A stretch of 64,000 nucleotides of DNA, taken from Sciurus carolinensis (lineage: Eukaryota; Chordata; Mammalia; Rodentia; Sciuridae). Both the position numbers and the translations under genes were made by a program. Within the stretch, counting starts at the first letter, position 1. Each line of letters opens with the position of its first letter. The DNA lies in NCBI RefSeq assembly GCF_902686445.1, contig NC_062227.1, positions 20,535,678 to 20,599,677 on the forward strand, in the 5' to 3' direction. Shown here in pieces: positions 1 through 10,681 of this stretch. The notes below the pieces were generated by a model. That model made no database searches. It was not told the DNA's origin and saw nothing but the letters and a program-made list of their open reading frames with translations.

Positions 1-435
1 GTCAAAATAGATCCTTCTCAATAGCCCACAGTGTTCACCCTCAGAGGTCAGTGTCCTGTGATATCTTCCTCATGCACTAGAGTTGGTCGTCCTAGGTTCT
101 GAACTGGAGATAGTTGTATTCTGGGTGCTTTGGCTTATTTTTTCCCCTCTGTCTTTCTCTATTTTTCATTATGGCTTTATGTTTCTCTCTTTTCCTGCTC
201 CTTAGGTCTACTGCATTCACTGCTAAAGTTATGAACATTCTGATTTCTGATTGAGAGTTTTCACTAGTGAGTTCCTGGTGTATAACACTTTCACCAACAT
301 GTATTTTGTGGCTCCTGCTTTTATGAGAGTGTCACTCATTTTGCCCCAGCTTGGCTGCAGTCACTTCTCTCCTTTCTCCAGCTCTTTAATGTCTTAACCA
401 TGGTGCATGGGAAATAGTATTTTAAGAGGCCGCCT

Positions 436-858
436 AAAAATGCGATATATTGACACAATGGAATATTACTCAGCCATAAAGAAGAATGAAATTATGTCAT
501 TTGCTAGAAAATGGATGAAACTGTAGACTATCATGCTAGGTGAAGTAAGCCAAACCCAAAAGACCAAAGGCCAAATGTTCTCTCTGATATGTGAATATGA
601 ACACATGATAAGGGGAGGGGAGAGAATTTCTTTGGATTAGACCAAGGGAATGAAAGGAAGTGAGAGGGGATGGGAATGGTAAAGACAGCAAATGAATAGG
701 ACATTTCTTTCCTATATTAATTTGTGAATACATGACCAGAGTAACTTCATACCATGTACAACCACAAGAATATGAAGTTATAATCCATATGTGTGTATAA
801 TATGTCAAAATTCATTCTACTGTCATGTATAACTAAAAAGAATAATTTTTTTAAATAG
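436..858 (+). mobile_element. L1 3' end fragment (old subfamily)
   Basis: This reads as the last codons of L1 ORF2 (the stretch around 'aatggaatattactcagcc') followed by an L1-type 3' UTR ending in an A-rich tail near 840-858. It is 5' truncated and has no open frame. The paralogous copy is at 40357-40780. It is a different, older subfamily from the full-length L1 at 41714. Confidence 0.8.
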
Positions 859-1025
859 TCTTCTGAGAACCCTGAAAAACAATCTCTCCCTGTTCTTCAC
901 TGATCTGCAAAATCTTTGTCACTCAGGATCATTTTCCTGGTTGTCTTTGTATTTGATTGAGTTTTCTCCTAAATGGTGAATTTTGGGGGATTTAAAAAAA
1001 ATGTTATAAATTTATATATAAGTAT

Positions 1026-1090
1026 AAACAAATGTGTACAAACACACAAACACACACACACATGCATATATATATATATATATATATATT
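1026..1090. repeat. AC/TA microsatellite
   Basis: A run of CA dinucleotides is followed by about a dozen TA units. The copy B equivalent near 40968-40992 is much shorter, so the repeat changed length after the duplication. Confidence 0.85.
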
Positions 1091-1301
1091 TATGATTGGT
1101 TTATTGAACCACTTACAGTTGACCTGTTGAACTACATGCTTTGTTCTTTTTAGTCCTTTTCATTTTTTATATTGAGAAATGTCCTGCTAAATTCCTGAGG
1201 GCCTTGCTACATTGCTAGGCCAACTTCAAACTTGTGATCCCCTAGCTTCATTCTGTATAGTCACTGGGATTACAAGAATCCTCCACCACCACTGCACCTG
1301 G
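1091..1301 (-). mobile_element. Chimeric B1/ID-type SINE, minus strand
   Basis: Read on the minus strand it has a 7SL-like part (from the inverted 'ccaggtgcagtgg', then 'cactgggattacaag'-type sequence) followed by a decayed ID/tRNA-like part. This layout matches the B1+ID fusion SINEs known from squirrels. The duplicate lies at 40991-41201. Confidence 0.65.
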
Positions 1302-2739
1302 ATGAATTCATATATTTTAATAATTCAACTCAGCTTTGTACACACCAGAGCCATTTTTCACATGGAATACAATCATCTTAATTTGAATACTATCAAATTA
1401 ATGTTCAATAATTTTCTCTTGAGCTGTTTCAAGCATATCACAATTGGGTTTTTATTGCAACGTGTACATAAAACTTATCCTTTTAACTGTTCATAGTATA
1501 TAGTTAAATGGCATTAAATAATTTCACAATATTGTGCACCATGGATATTTTCCATTTCCTGAACTTTTACAGCTTGCCCAACAGAATTCCCATACTGTTA
1601 AACAAGAATTCCCCATTCCTCCTCTTCTCCCATTGCTGGTAACTTCTACTCCACTTTCTGTCTCTATAGAATTGCCTGTTGTAAGGACCTGATATGTGGA
1701 ATCATAACTTTTTTTTATGGTTTAGCACTTAGAATATTTTCCCAATTCACCCACATTATTGCACTTTTAAGAGCTTCGTTAATTTTCAAGAGTGAATGAA
1801 CAACTTGGCATTGATGTGCAACATGTTGCATAATTTTTCATTTGTTTATCTAGGGAAATTTGGGTTGTTTACACCACTTGGCTAATGTGAATAAACATGC
1901 CATTAACATTGGTGTGCAGGTGGTGGTTTTAGTTTCTCCTTCCATTTCTCTTGGGAATATACCTAGAAGTTGATTTCCCTGATCATGTAATAATTTCACG
2001 TTCAACATTTGGAGGAACTGTCATACTGTTTTGCATAGTAGTTGTGTAAATTCCCACCAAAAAAACTTTTAGGGTTTCATTTTATCCATATCAATATTTA
2101 TTTCCCACTTACCTTAAAATATCTATTGTAATGCATGTAAGGTGATACCATAGAGTGGATGATTTGCTTTTCCTCATGACAGTGCTGTTTTTCCTATGAT
2201 TATTGACTGTTTGTACATCTTCTATGGGAAAATGCCTATTGCTTGTTGTTCTTTGTCCATTTTCAAATTGGGATGCTTGCTTGATGAGTTATAGGATCTC
2301 AATAATAATTCTTCATCAAATTTGAATTGCAAATATTTTCTCTCATTCTGTGAATTGTCTTCTTTATTTATTTAATTTTACTTTTAACTGGTTCAGTAGG
2401 TACATTTGACTTGCCATAAACTGAACATGCTGAACATATTTAAGTTATTAAATCTGTTTTTTTGTGTGTTTTATATTACCTCTTAAGCACTGCTCAATAT
2501 ATAGTTCTTCCATGTTAATATATTCAAAATGTTGTGTAATGGATTTCCAGAATATTTCATCTGGCAAAATTAAAACCTTTCTCATGAAATACAATCTCCT
2601 TTGGTTCTGTGCATGGTTTTCTTTATTTAGCTAATGCTTTTTTCTACAACCTTTTGCAACTGGGCTTGCTAAGCAAGTTCACATTCAATTGTGTTAAAGG
2701 CAGTGGACATTCCAAGTTTGGCCTCTGGGATATCTACAC

Positions 2740-4480
2740 AGTCCTATCATCTGTCATGGCATGGTGACATGTAACTTTGATCTGTTTTTATTCTCTACTG
2801 ATGTTATCTGGTTCCATTATATCAATGACATTCTGCTAGCAGGAGAAGATCATCCTGTGTAAAGGATGAAGTAGAACAATTCATTTACATACTAGGAGAT
2901 GGACTTTCAACCTCAACAGAATCCATGAATTTCATGGGGCAATCAGTTCAGGTAAGAAACATTTGATTCCACGCATGTCAATAGATAAAGTGAACACGTT
3001 TATCATCACCCATGATGTGAAGAAAGTAGAAGGGTCTTCAGGCCACTGGATCATTAGCAGCCTTTCACTCCTCATCCCACTCAATATCTATGCCCACTAA
3101 TGGTCTGATGAAGAAGGGAGCCAAATGGAACTAGGATGCTCCCCAGCAGACAGTATTTGAAAAAGCACATTTGATAGCCCAGGTACAATCTCTGGACACC
3201 TCTCTATCAGGGCTTCCAATGTGGGTAACTGTCACCTGTAACATGTCCAGCAATGACATGAACTTAGCTTTCTGAAAAGAAAAACAAGAATGTAAAATGT
3301 ACTTTGAGAATTTTTTCCATAGGTATGGAAAGGAACTGAAACTAGTAGATACAGCCCTTTGTAACAGCAGTTCTTCGGAGTGTGAAATGACCTACCATGG
3401 GTGAGCCACTGTCCAAAACTTCACTGAACATAAGGTGAACTGGTGTACCTACATAGGTGAGTTGACAACCTATTTTACCACCATCAGTTTCCTATAGCAT
3501 ACAGCCCTAAATAAATGGCATGTGTATTACAGCAATGTAGAGTTCTTACCAACGGCTTGTTGAAGAGGTGCCTTTACCTATTCCTCACCACCCCAGGTGG
3601 CTGCCCCAGTACCATTGATCTCACAAGCCTAAGGAGGAGTATCTCCTTACCTGAAAATTGTTGGTGTGAGAGATGGGTTGAGCATGGGTGAAGCCAAGTA
3701 TGTGTACTCATTTTGCAATACAATCTGTTATCCATACTATCTGGCATGCGACGGGAGAAAATCTGAGCAGGCAGAAGACAGACTTATGCAGTATGGCTTG
3801 TAGTACCTGTGAGCTGGTCACTAAATATTTGTACTAACAATCGAAAGTTTTACCATGGCCTTACATTGTAGATGGCCCATTCGCAAGTTGAATTGGTCTT
3901 TACTGGGAGAGCCTTCCTTGGAAGTCAATATGTGACAAAAAATGTGACATGAAACTGGAAAAATTGATTGACACCCTCACCTTTGTCCCTGGAAATGTGA
4001 AACTGGATGCTTTGACTATGTGCAGGCTCTGGCCTGTACCCAGGCAGTCAATCAGGTGAAAATGGTACAGAAAAAGCAATTTATAAAGTGTAAAAATGGA
4101 ATTGAACAGGGCTAAAGGGACAGAATTTTTTCTAAAATATCATGATTGCCCTTGGTCACATCCCAGTGACAGGTGTGCTCCTGCCCCCAGCCCTGTCCTC
4201 TAAGGAACATGCAGGAACAAATACACTGAACTGTCCAACTTGTGTGAGATTGGCAGATTGATCATACTGTCCTTTTGTCTGCTAATAAAGGACACAAATA
4301 TGCCTTAACCTGTGTAACTTTCCCTAGGAAGAGAGCTATTCAATACACACTTTCAAAGGTCTTGAGATGGTAATGTAATGATGGGTATGCACAATGTGTT
4401 GTCAGTGTCAGGACCCCCATTTCCAAGACCATGTGATCAGCATTGGTCCCAAGGACATGATGCATCATGAAACTTTCATC
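2740..4480 (+). pseudogene. Decayed retroviral pol remnant
   Basis: Conceptual reading across several frames gives an RT-like segment. A YINDILL-type box lies near 2818, where retroviral RT has Y-x-D-D, followed by an E-rich stretch and a 'FMGQSVQV'-like piece near 2935. An LG.W..F-like connection region and weaker RNase H or integrase-like text run to about 4400. It is riddled with stops and shifts. The class is uncertain: it is unlike the IAP-like pol of the two proviruses and more like an ancient ERV1 or ERVL copy. Copy B retains only 48760-49209. Confidence 0.5.
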
Positions 4481-4589
4481 TGCCATATAACCCTAAGACA
4501 GCAAGCAAGTTTGGTAGACAGAGAAAGTCTTCTTTAAGCATTGGCCATATGAGGAAAACCCACCTTGGCAAGCTGGACTGGGAATCTTT

Positions 4590-4690
4590 AGAGAAATATA
4601 TGTATAATATGCCAAAATACATTTTGCTGTCATGTATTTCTCAAAAGAACAAATAATAAAAGAAATGTTATTAAATTTAAATGGTCTTAA
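4590..4690 (+). mobile_element. L1 3' UTR scrap
   Basis: The string 'atatgccaaaatacattttgctgtcatgtat' region and the following A-rich tail match the ends at 780-858 and 40710-40780. It is a very short 5'-truncated L1 tail lying in otherwise unrecognised sequence (4480-5040). Confidence 0.6.
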
Positions 4691-5039
4691 GTCTGGCATG
4701 CTTGTCCAATGAGCATCTGGGAACTGTGGCCCCTTCCCCAACCATACATGTCCAAGCTGTGCATCCAGATGGTGTACTCCCAGAGTTGATATAAAGAGCT
4801 TTTCTGTTTTGCACCCAGTAAGCATTAAATCCAGGGTAGAGGACAATTTATTGCTGGTTTAAGTGACTTGGTCCCCAGAGATGGGTTGGCTATTTCTTGC
4901 CACAGTTTGAGGAATCTTCAGCCCTCCTAACTGGATCCCTGGGGGTCTTGTTAGGTTCTGGACTTGTGATCATGCCCTAATGGGTTAATGAAAACATTCA
5001 GGGAAGTGAACTTAGCCTCCTAGTATGGCATCTCATTCA

Positions 5040-5860
5040 CACTATATTTTTTATTTTTATTTTGTATATTTTTTTTAGTTGTGTATTGACACACTGCCTT
5101 TACTTTATTTATTTGGAAGAATAATGGACCCAGCATAGCTAAAGCAATCCTTAGCAGATAGAGCGAAGCAGTTGGTATCACAATACCAGACCTTCAATTA
5201 TACTACAGAGTAATAGTAACAAAACCAGCATGGTAATGGCACCATTTCCCACGTGAACCAGGACTGATCACATCTTAAGTCTTAGATCAAACGTATGCAG
5301 ATTTGAAAGAATGGAAATTACATAAAACACTTATATGGCCTGATATTAAGGTAGAAATCACCAAGAGAAATATAACATTGAATTCCTTAGACACATTAAC
5401 CAGTTCAATTCTCATAGTCCATGGGTCTAAGAGAAATGCTCATGGAAATTTAGAAAATATTTTGAAGTAAATATAATATCAAACTCAGGATTATAGATGA
5501 AAGCAGTGCTTAGAAGAAAATTTATATCACTGAAATGCCCACATTACAAAAAAGAAAATAAATGTAAAGATAACTCAAGAAAGATAACTGAATTAATTAA
5601 TAAAAAGATAACTCAAAAAAGATTATGAATGGTGTTCACTTTGGGAAAACAGACAATGAGGACCAAAAAAATTAGGCCCATGCAAGCAGAAAGAAAGAAA
5701 CAGAAAAAAACAGATACGTAGAATTGGAAAAAGCAGAGAAATATCAGTGCAACCAAGAGGCACTTCTTTTAAAAAGCAATATACTGATAAATCTCTAAAA
5801 AGACAAGAAAAAAAATACCAGAAAGATGATATAATTTACCAATAATATGAAGGAAAAGCT
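5040..5860 (+). mobile_element. Rearranged L1 ORF2 fragments
   Basis: The part at 5110-5250 corresponds to ORF2 sequence also present at 46300-46440 (agctaaagcaatcctta, then acaataccagaccttcaa). The part near 5490-5540 reads like the ORF2 'KAVLR.KFIS' region, which normally lies further 5'. The order is therefore rearranged, or two fragments are joined. The end near 5860 is approximate. Confidence 0.55.
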
Positions 5861-7457
5861 GTCATGGTTGAGATATGAGGAGTCCTGCAAACTCATGTGT
5901 GAGACAATGAGGAAAAGTTTGGGTTATGAGAGCCTTAATGTAATCAGTGCATTAATCCCCTGATAGTGACTCAGGTGGCGTCTCCTTTGGAGGACAGACT
6001 TGGAAGTGCCAGTCCTTCCTCAGGAATTTCCTACTCCAGCTAGAGAATGAAGGAGCCATCTTTGTCTTGCAGCCCTGGCTGGGACTGTCTGAGGCAGGAG
6101 AGGGCATCAGGGACCCTCCCCTCTTCAGCCTCGAGTTGGAAGAGGTTGCATGTAAGGTGCTTCCAGTCCTAGGGAAGTGCAGGCTGCCTCTCAGGTTTTG
6201 AGAGATGCTCAGGCTTGGACATATGTCATTTATCAGTACTCAGATTTCAGGGTAGTGAGATAACTGAGAAGCATCCAGCAGGTGGGATGCAGTCATGCTT
6301 GTCATGTCACCTCAGTGACCGAGGCCTCCTGTCCCAATATGCCAGTCAAAGAGACAAGCAATGGTGAAGGACTGGAAAGGAGTTTCAATCAGTGTGGCCA
6401 CACCAGGAAGAACAGGGGTAGGAGTGCAGTGACCAAAGATCTGCTTCAAGGCATTGACAGAAATATTGAGGTTTTAGAGAAAAGACTGCAAAGTCAAGTG
6501 TGTGGAGTTTGAATGGGCGTTTTCATAGCTGATAAAGTAGTTGATCTTGTCAGGCTATGTTCTGGTTGCTCATTATCTCAGAACTGGTTCTATGAGGTGG
6601 CTCTGGAGAAGTCCTTATCTCATAAGGGGAGCCATCAGTACACATGGGATAATTGCTCCAGCTTAGTGTGGCAGCCTCAGTTCCAGTGGGGAGTAATTTT
6701 TCCCATTTAGTGGAATGATTTGTCTGCGAGACTCTGCTTCTCCTAGGGATCTAAACCGAATGCCAGTTTAGGACAGTGACAGGAGACTTGTAGGAGCCAC
6801 TGAATGGGTCTGGAACAGGAGGTTATCAAATCTGGCAGTTGAATGTCCCTGCAAATCTTAAAACTTACTCTTATATTGATGTCCTCAGTTGTCAAGTGGG
6901 ACAAGATAAGTTAGCTAAATTTAAGACTCATAAACCTTGTAGATTTTGTACAGAACTGAACAGGGATCTGGTCCAAAGTCTCAGATGATAAAAACCAAAT
7001 TGAAAGCAGGATGGCAAACTTTATCCTGCTTGAAGTTACTGTTTGGGCAGTGAAAGGCCTGTGTGAAGAGTGCTTTTAGCAAAAGTGGTATCTAATTCTG
7101 TTATAATTACCCACATACCCATCTTTGTATAAATGTATGCTTTCATTTCTCCATGGTAAATATCTAGGAGTAGGACAGTGAATAATATGGTAGTTCCATG
7201 CTTACATTTTAGAGAAATTGCTGAACTGTTTTTGAAAGTATTTGTACCATTTTAATCTGGCAGCAGAGTGAGAGAGTTCTATTCCCTCTGTAGTCTTATC
7301 ATGAGTCTGTATTGTCAGGTCTTTTTAATTTGATCTATTTTAATAAGTACTATATGTGGACATCTTTTATTGTGGTATTCATTTGTGTTTCCTTATTGAC
7401 TGAGTGTGCTTTTATGTGCTTAATGACCATTTATATGTTTTCTTTCAAAATTTGTTT
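5861..7457. other. No gene recognised
   Basis: This moderately GC-rich sequence has short open frames at 6282-6512 and 6513-6710, but no domain, splice structure or repeat that I can name. It could be an old LTR or a diverged unique segment. Confidence 0.4.
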
Positions 7458-7668
7458 GTCTATTTAGTTGGATCCAGTGGCATATGCTATAATGCCAGCA
7501 GTTCAGGAGGCAGGACTATCAAGAGTTCAAAGCCACCCTCAGCAAAAGCCAAGCACACTAATGAACTCAGTGAGACCCTGTCTTCAAATAAAATACAAAA
7601 TAGGACTGGGGATGTGGTCCATGTTAAAGTGCCCCTGAGTTCAAACCCGAGTACCCTCCCCTCCTAAA
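7458..7668 (+). mobile_element. Chimeric B1/ID-type SINE, plus strand
   Basis: The left part resembles B1 ('gtggcatatgctataatgccagcag', then 'gagaccctgtct'). The right part is ID-like ('ggactggggatgtggtcc', then 'gagttcaaacc'), with a short A-rich linker. This is the same composite order as the copy at 25011. Confidence 0.8.
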
Positions 7669-8290
7669 TTTAGGTCTGTTTAAATGAGTTACCTAATTTT
7701 TAATTAGAATTTTTTGTTTCTACAAAATGGTAAGTTTGCTTTGTACATGTAGATATGAGTTCATTGTCAGGTATCTGTATTGTGAGATGTTTCCTCCAGT
7801 TACTGGCTTGCCTTTTACATTCCTAGTATTAGCTTTTTTTAAATTTTGTATTCTCATGCTAGATTTATTCAATACATTTTCATCACTACACAAAAAAGTA
7901 CAAACCCAACCTTATCTAAACTGCTACTATGTAACAGAACTCAAAGTTTATAGTACTGACTGTACAATAAGAGAGAGGAAAAATTAATGTACATATCTCC
8001 AAGGTGTCCTGCAGGACCACCATGATGGCAGCCATGATCTTGCAGAGCTGGCTCAAAACTTGCTCACCAATTTCAGAGAATAAGGGAAATGTGGGGCAGG
8101 GGTGCGTGGGAGGGTGTAGAAAGACAGAAACATTTGTAGCATCTAACAGGTAGAGATTCAACCCTAGAGGCTGGAAGAGTATTCAAGCAGTGGGGAAAAG
8201 ACCAGGCTTAACAGGAATAGGGCTTGGTCCCCCTTCCTGTGGACATAGCTCAGCAACATAAAGGGTATAACCAAGTGTGTGACTGACTCA
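7669..8290. other. No gene recognised
   Basis: A/T-rich sequence changes to moderately GC-rich sequence around 8000. The right part may include the 3' UTR of the RNPS1 retrocopy that lies on the minus strand beyond it, but no poly(A) tail is evident to fix the end. Confidence 0.35.
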
Positions 8291-9102
8291 AGTCATCTGT
8301 GAAGAGTCTGGGTTACACTGCCACCTAGAAGCTTGCTGGTCCCTGGGGACTCTGCCACTGAACAGACAGTAATGGGTGACCTTTCTAACCAGAAAACTGC
8401 AGGGCACCTCAATGGGCACATTCCTGAACCATCAGCACTTCTGCAGTCAGAACCTGCCTGCAGAAGAAAGGCCTCAACTGCTGCCTTTGAAGCCAGCCCA
8501 AGTGAAGTGTCCTTTCCTGCCAACACTCCTTTAGCTAGGAAAGTGACAGCACTGAGCTGAGTGGAACATAAGGTATAGATGAGTTTTGGCGGGTCTGTTT
8601 ATCTGGAGCAGTTAGAAGGGAGTGGTTTCTGTGATGGCAGTGCCCTACAGAGCAGGACTGTCTACTCATGGGGGACCTGTGTCTTGTAAAGTGGATCTCC
8701 TCCTCCTCTGTGGGGGTGACCTATGCCATATAGGAGGTGGCAGCAGCATTCTCCTGGGAGGGCTGAATCACTGGGATGATGGGTAGCCTAGACCAGGGGG
8801 CCAACACAGCAGTAGCAGTGACCTCCTGGCCATCCATTTGTCCTCCATCCATGTGCTTCAGTGCCTTCTCAGCTTCATCTGATTCTCAAACTCCACACAT
8901 GCATAGCCTTTGGGTAGATGAGGATGCACCCTTTCTACAGGCATGTCAATATTTTTATTTCTCCAAAGGTGGAAAATATCTCCATGTTGTTATCCTTGGT
9001 CACATTCCAGGTGAGGCTTCCAGCATGCACTTTGGGTTTAGGGGACGGGCTCTGCCTTTTCTTATCCTTTTTGTCTTTTAGGTGGTTTGGTTTTTGGAGC
9101 AG
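8290..9102 (-). pseudogene. RNPS1: RNPS1 processed pseudogene, 3' half
   Basis: RNPS1 is an RRM protein of the exon-junction and ASAP complexes that activates splicing. Minus-strand translation from about 9060 gives the linker and RRM start (SPSPKPKVHAGSLT, then NVTKD..MEIFSTFGEIK). Further on come VERVHPHLPKGYA.VEFEN, HMDGGQMDGQE and TATAVLAPW, then a degraded proline/arginine-rich tail with a stop equivalent near 8599-8601. The rest, to about 8290, is probably 3' UTR. No introns interrupt the text, so it is a retrocopy. It is frameshifted (for example around the middle of the RRM) and cannot encode the protein. Its 5' half lies at 16836-17290, on the other side of provirus 1. Confidence 0.88.
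9097..9102. repeat. 6-bp target-site duplication, provirus 1 (left)
   Basis: gagcag here and at 16836-16841 directly flanks the two LTRs. Six bases is the size expected for betaretroviral and IAP-type integrase. Confidence 0.9.
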
Positions 9103-9566
9103 TATCACACCCCCTCTGGCCGCAGAGAGAGACACGACAAATGTCTGAAGCTTTGGAAGTTTATTGTGCACAGTCCCTTTCCTACGCTTCTCTTACTCCT
9201 AGCTTCCGCGCACTTCCCAGCTTCCCTTCTCCCAGCTTCTTCCAGCTTCCATGTACTCCCAGCTTCCAGCTTGGCTTCAACCTCCGCCTTCGCCGCTTCT
9301 TCCGCTTCTTCCTCTTCTTCAGCCCCCTCGCTCTCCCACCCACCAGGCTTATATACACTTCAACCAATCAGGGGAGAGTACACGAGATAAACGCGGACAG
9401 CTGCAAGCATAGGATGGGTACACGAGGGGGGCATGCTCTAGTTACATCGTTAACTAGCCAATCATTGGAATTCGCTGGTTGTTTACTGTATAGCTGGCTG
9501 CTTTTGGCTCAGCGTCAGGCGCCATCTTGACCATGCCTAAGGCTGGGGGTCTCAGAAACCCCGACA
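9103..9566 (-). repeat. 3' LTR of provirus 1
   Basis: It is 464 bp. In sense orientation it starts TGTCGGGG and ends at the decayed terminus ..GTGATA. A TATA motif (inverted at 9349-9355) and an inverted AATAAA near 9160 mark U3/R/U5. Against the 5' LTR it shows five substitutions, all transitions, including two at former CpGs near the terminus, plus one extra base at the run near 9222. Confidence 0.93.
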
Positions 9567-9569
9567 TAT

Positions 9570-9580
9570 CCCCCTTCTTT
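9570..9580 (-). promoter_or_regulatory. Polypurine tract, provirus 1
   Basis: In sense orientation AAAGAAGGGGG lies just upstream of the 3' LTR. This is the usual primer position for plus-strand DNA synthesis, and the same tract precedes the 3' LTR of provirus 2. Confidence 0.85.
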
Positions 9581-10681
9581 ACTATTAAACTAAGGCTCGG
9601 GACCGTGTCTGTCTTAGGCTGAGTGGTCAGCATATGTCCTTACCAGTCATCAGAGCCTGCAGAGCATGCTGCAGCTCCTGTCTTAGGTTGGTACACAGCC
9701 ACCTCCTTCATTACCCGTCTTTGACTACCGGTCCAGCATCAAGAGCCATACGAATGGGGGGCTGTCGGCCTTTAGGGCAGGTCATGGCCTGATGAAAGAT
9801 AATTTGATCTCTCTATTGGCTAGCTTGTAGATGCATGCCAAAACGAATGAAGAGAAGGAGGCCAAGGCAGAGGAATACCACCATAGCTCCTAAGCTTGCC
9901 TGCTGTTTGACAAATCTATAAACAGAAGAAAAACCATATAGCCATATTAAATACAGAAACAATATACATCCCAATGGAGTTACAATATGGGCAACACAAA
10001 ACAGCTCTCAGGGAATAAACGCATCCCAGTCCCAAAAGTTCTTGCAAGGTATCCACTTGTTCTTATAATGAGTCCATTCTCTGATAGAGTCTCTATGGTC
10101 TGTAAGGCTGCAGCTGTATCTTCGACCAAGTGATCGTTGTTATGGTTGTGTCAATGCTGCTACTGCAAGGACTGTGGTGGCAATGATCACGGCTGTTGCA
10201 ATGTCAAAACCTCTTCTGTTTCTTGATAATAGCACTGGCAATTCTATATCTGCAACAGAAACTAGGACTGGTAGGAAGATAGAAATGTGCAAATTGCACA
10301 GGTGGCAAAAGAACCATTCCAGTATTGTGAGAGATAGTACACAGTTAGTGAACAGTTAAGAGGTGTTATTAGAAATGTTAGTTGGTAGAAACATAAAAAA
10401 GAGGAAATACACAAGCTGACGTGGGAGGAAAAGCAACATCATAGCTAGGATCAGCAGAACGAGTTGCTCTACTCTGGGTCTGATTTGTAGTATGATTCCA
10501 ACGGCAAAGTGCAGAAATTCCTCCTGTTAAAGCAAAGAAAGGCTAGAAATATCCTTGTCTCCAAAAGCAGCACGACCTGAAAAATCATCAGTAGAATTGA
10601 CAGGCTTGTAGAGGAATTGGTGAAAAGCAAGAAAAGGAAGGATAAGAAATGTGTTAGTTAGAAATGAAAAATATGGTCAGG
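9581..10681 (-). pseudogene. env: Vestigial env, provirus 1
   Basis: Only about 1.1 kb lies between the pol stop and the polypurine tract, too little for a betaretroviral env. It parallels 56486-57580 of provirus 2. It has a basic cleavage-like site (SRNRRG) followed by an alanine/threonine-rich hydrophobic stretch near 10170-10235. Near 9820-9900 there is a hydrophobic membrane-anchor-like segment in another frame. The surface subunit is essentially absent. The first base of the cleavage motif differs from provirus 2 (N for S). Confidence 0.7.

Larger units (their letters stand above)
1..3215. repeat. Segmental duplication, copy A, block 1
   Basis: This block recurs in the same orientation at 39888-49209, an offset of 39,887 at the left edge. 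By eye the first 60 aligned bases have four mismatches, and the same order of old L1 end, AC/TA microsatellite, SINE and decayed pol is kept in both. It probably starts left of the window, because the match already holds at base 1. It lacks the plus-strand L1 found in copy B and so keeps the empty target at 1788-1799. Similarity ends near 3210-3220, at the sequence ccaatgt. Confidence 0.9.

Noticed and set aside
9087..9530. 147-codon plus-strand open frame, and similar ones at 16316-16681, 50473-50856 and 57720-58130
   Set aside because: These are antisense readings of LTR R/U5 sequence; the S/P/R-rich text follows the purine-rich repeats.
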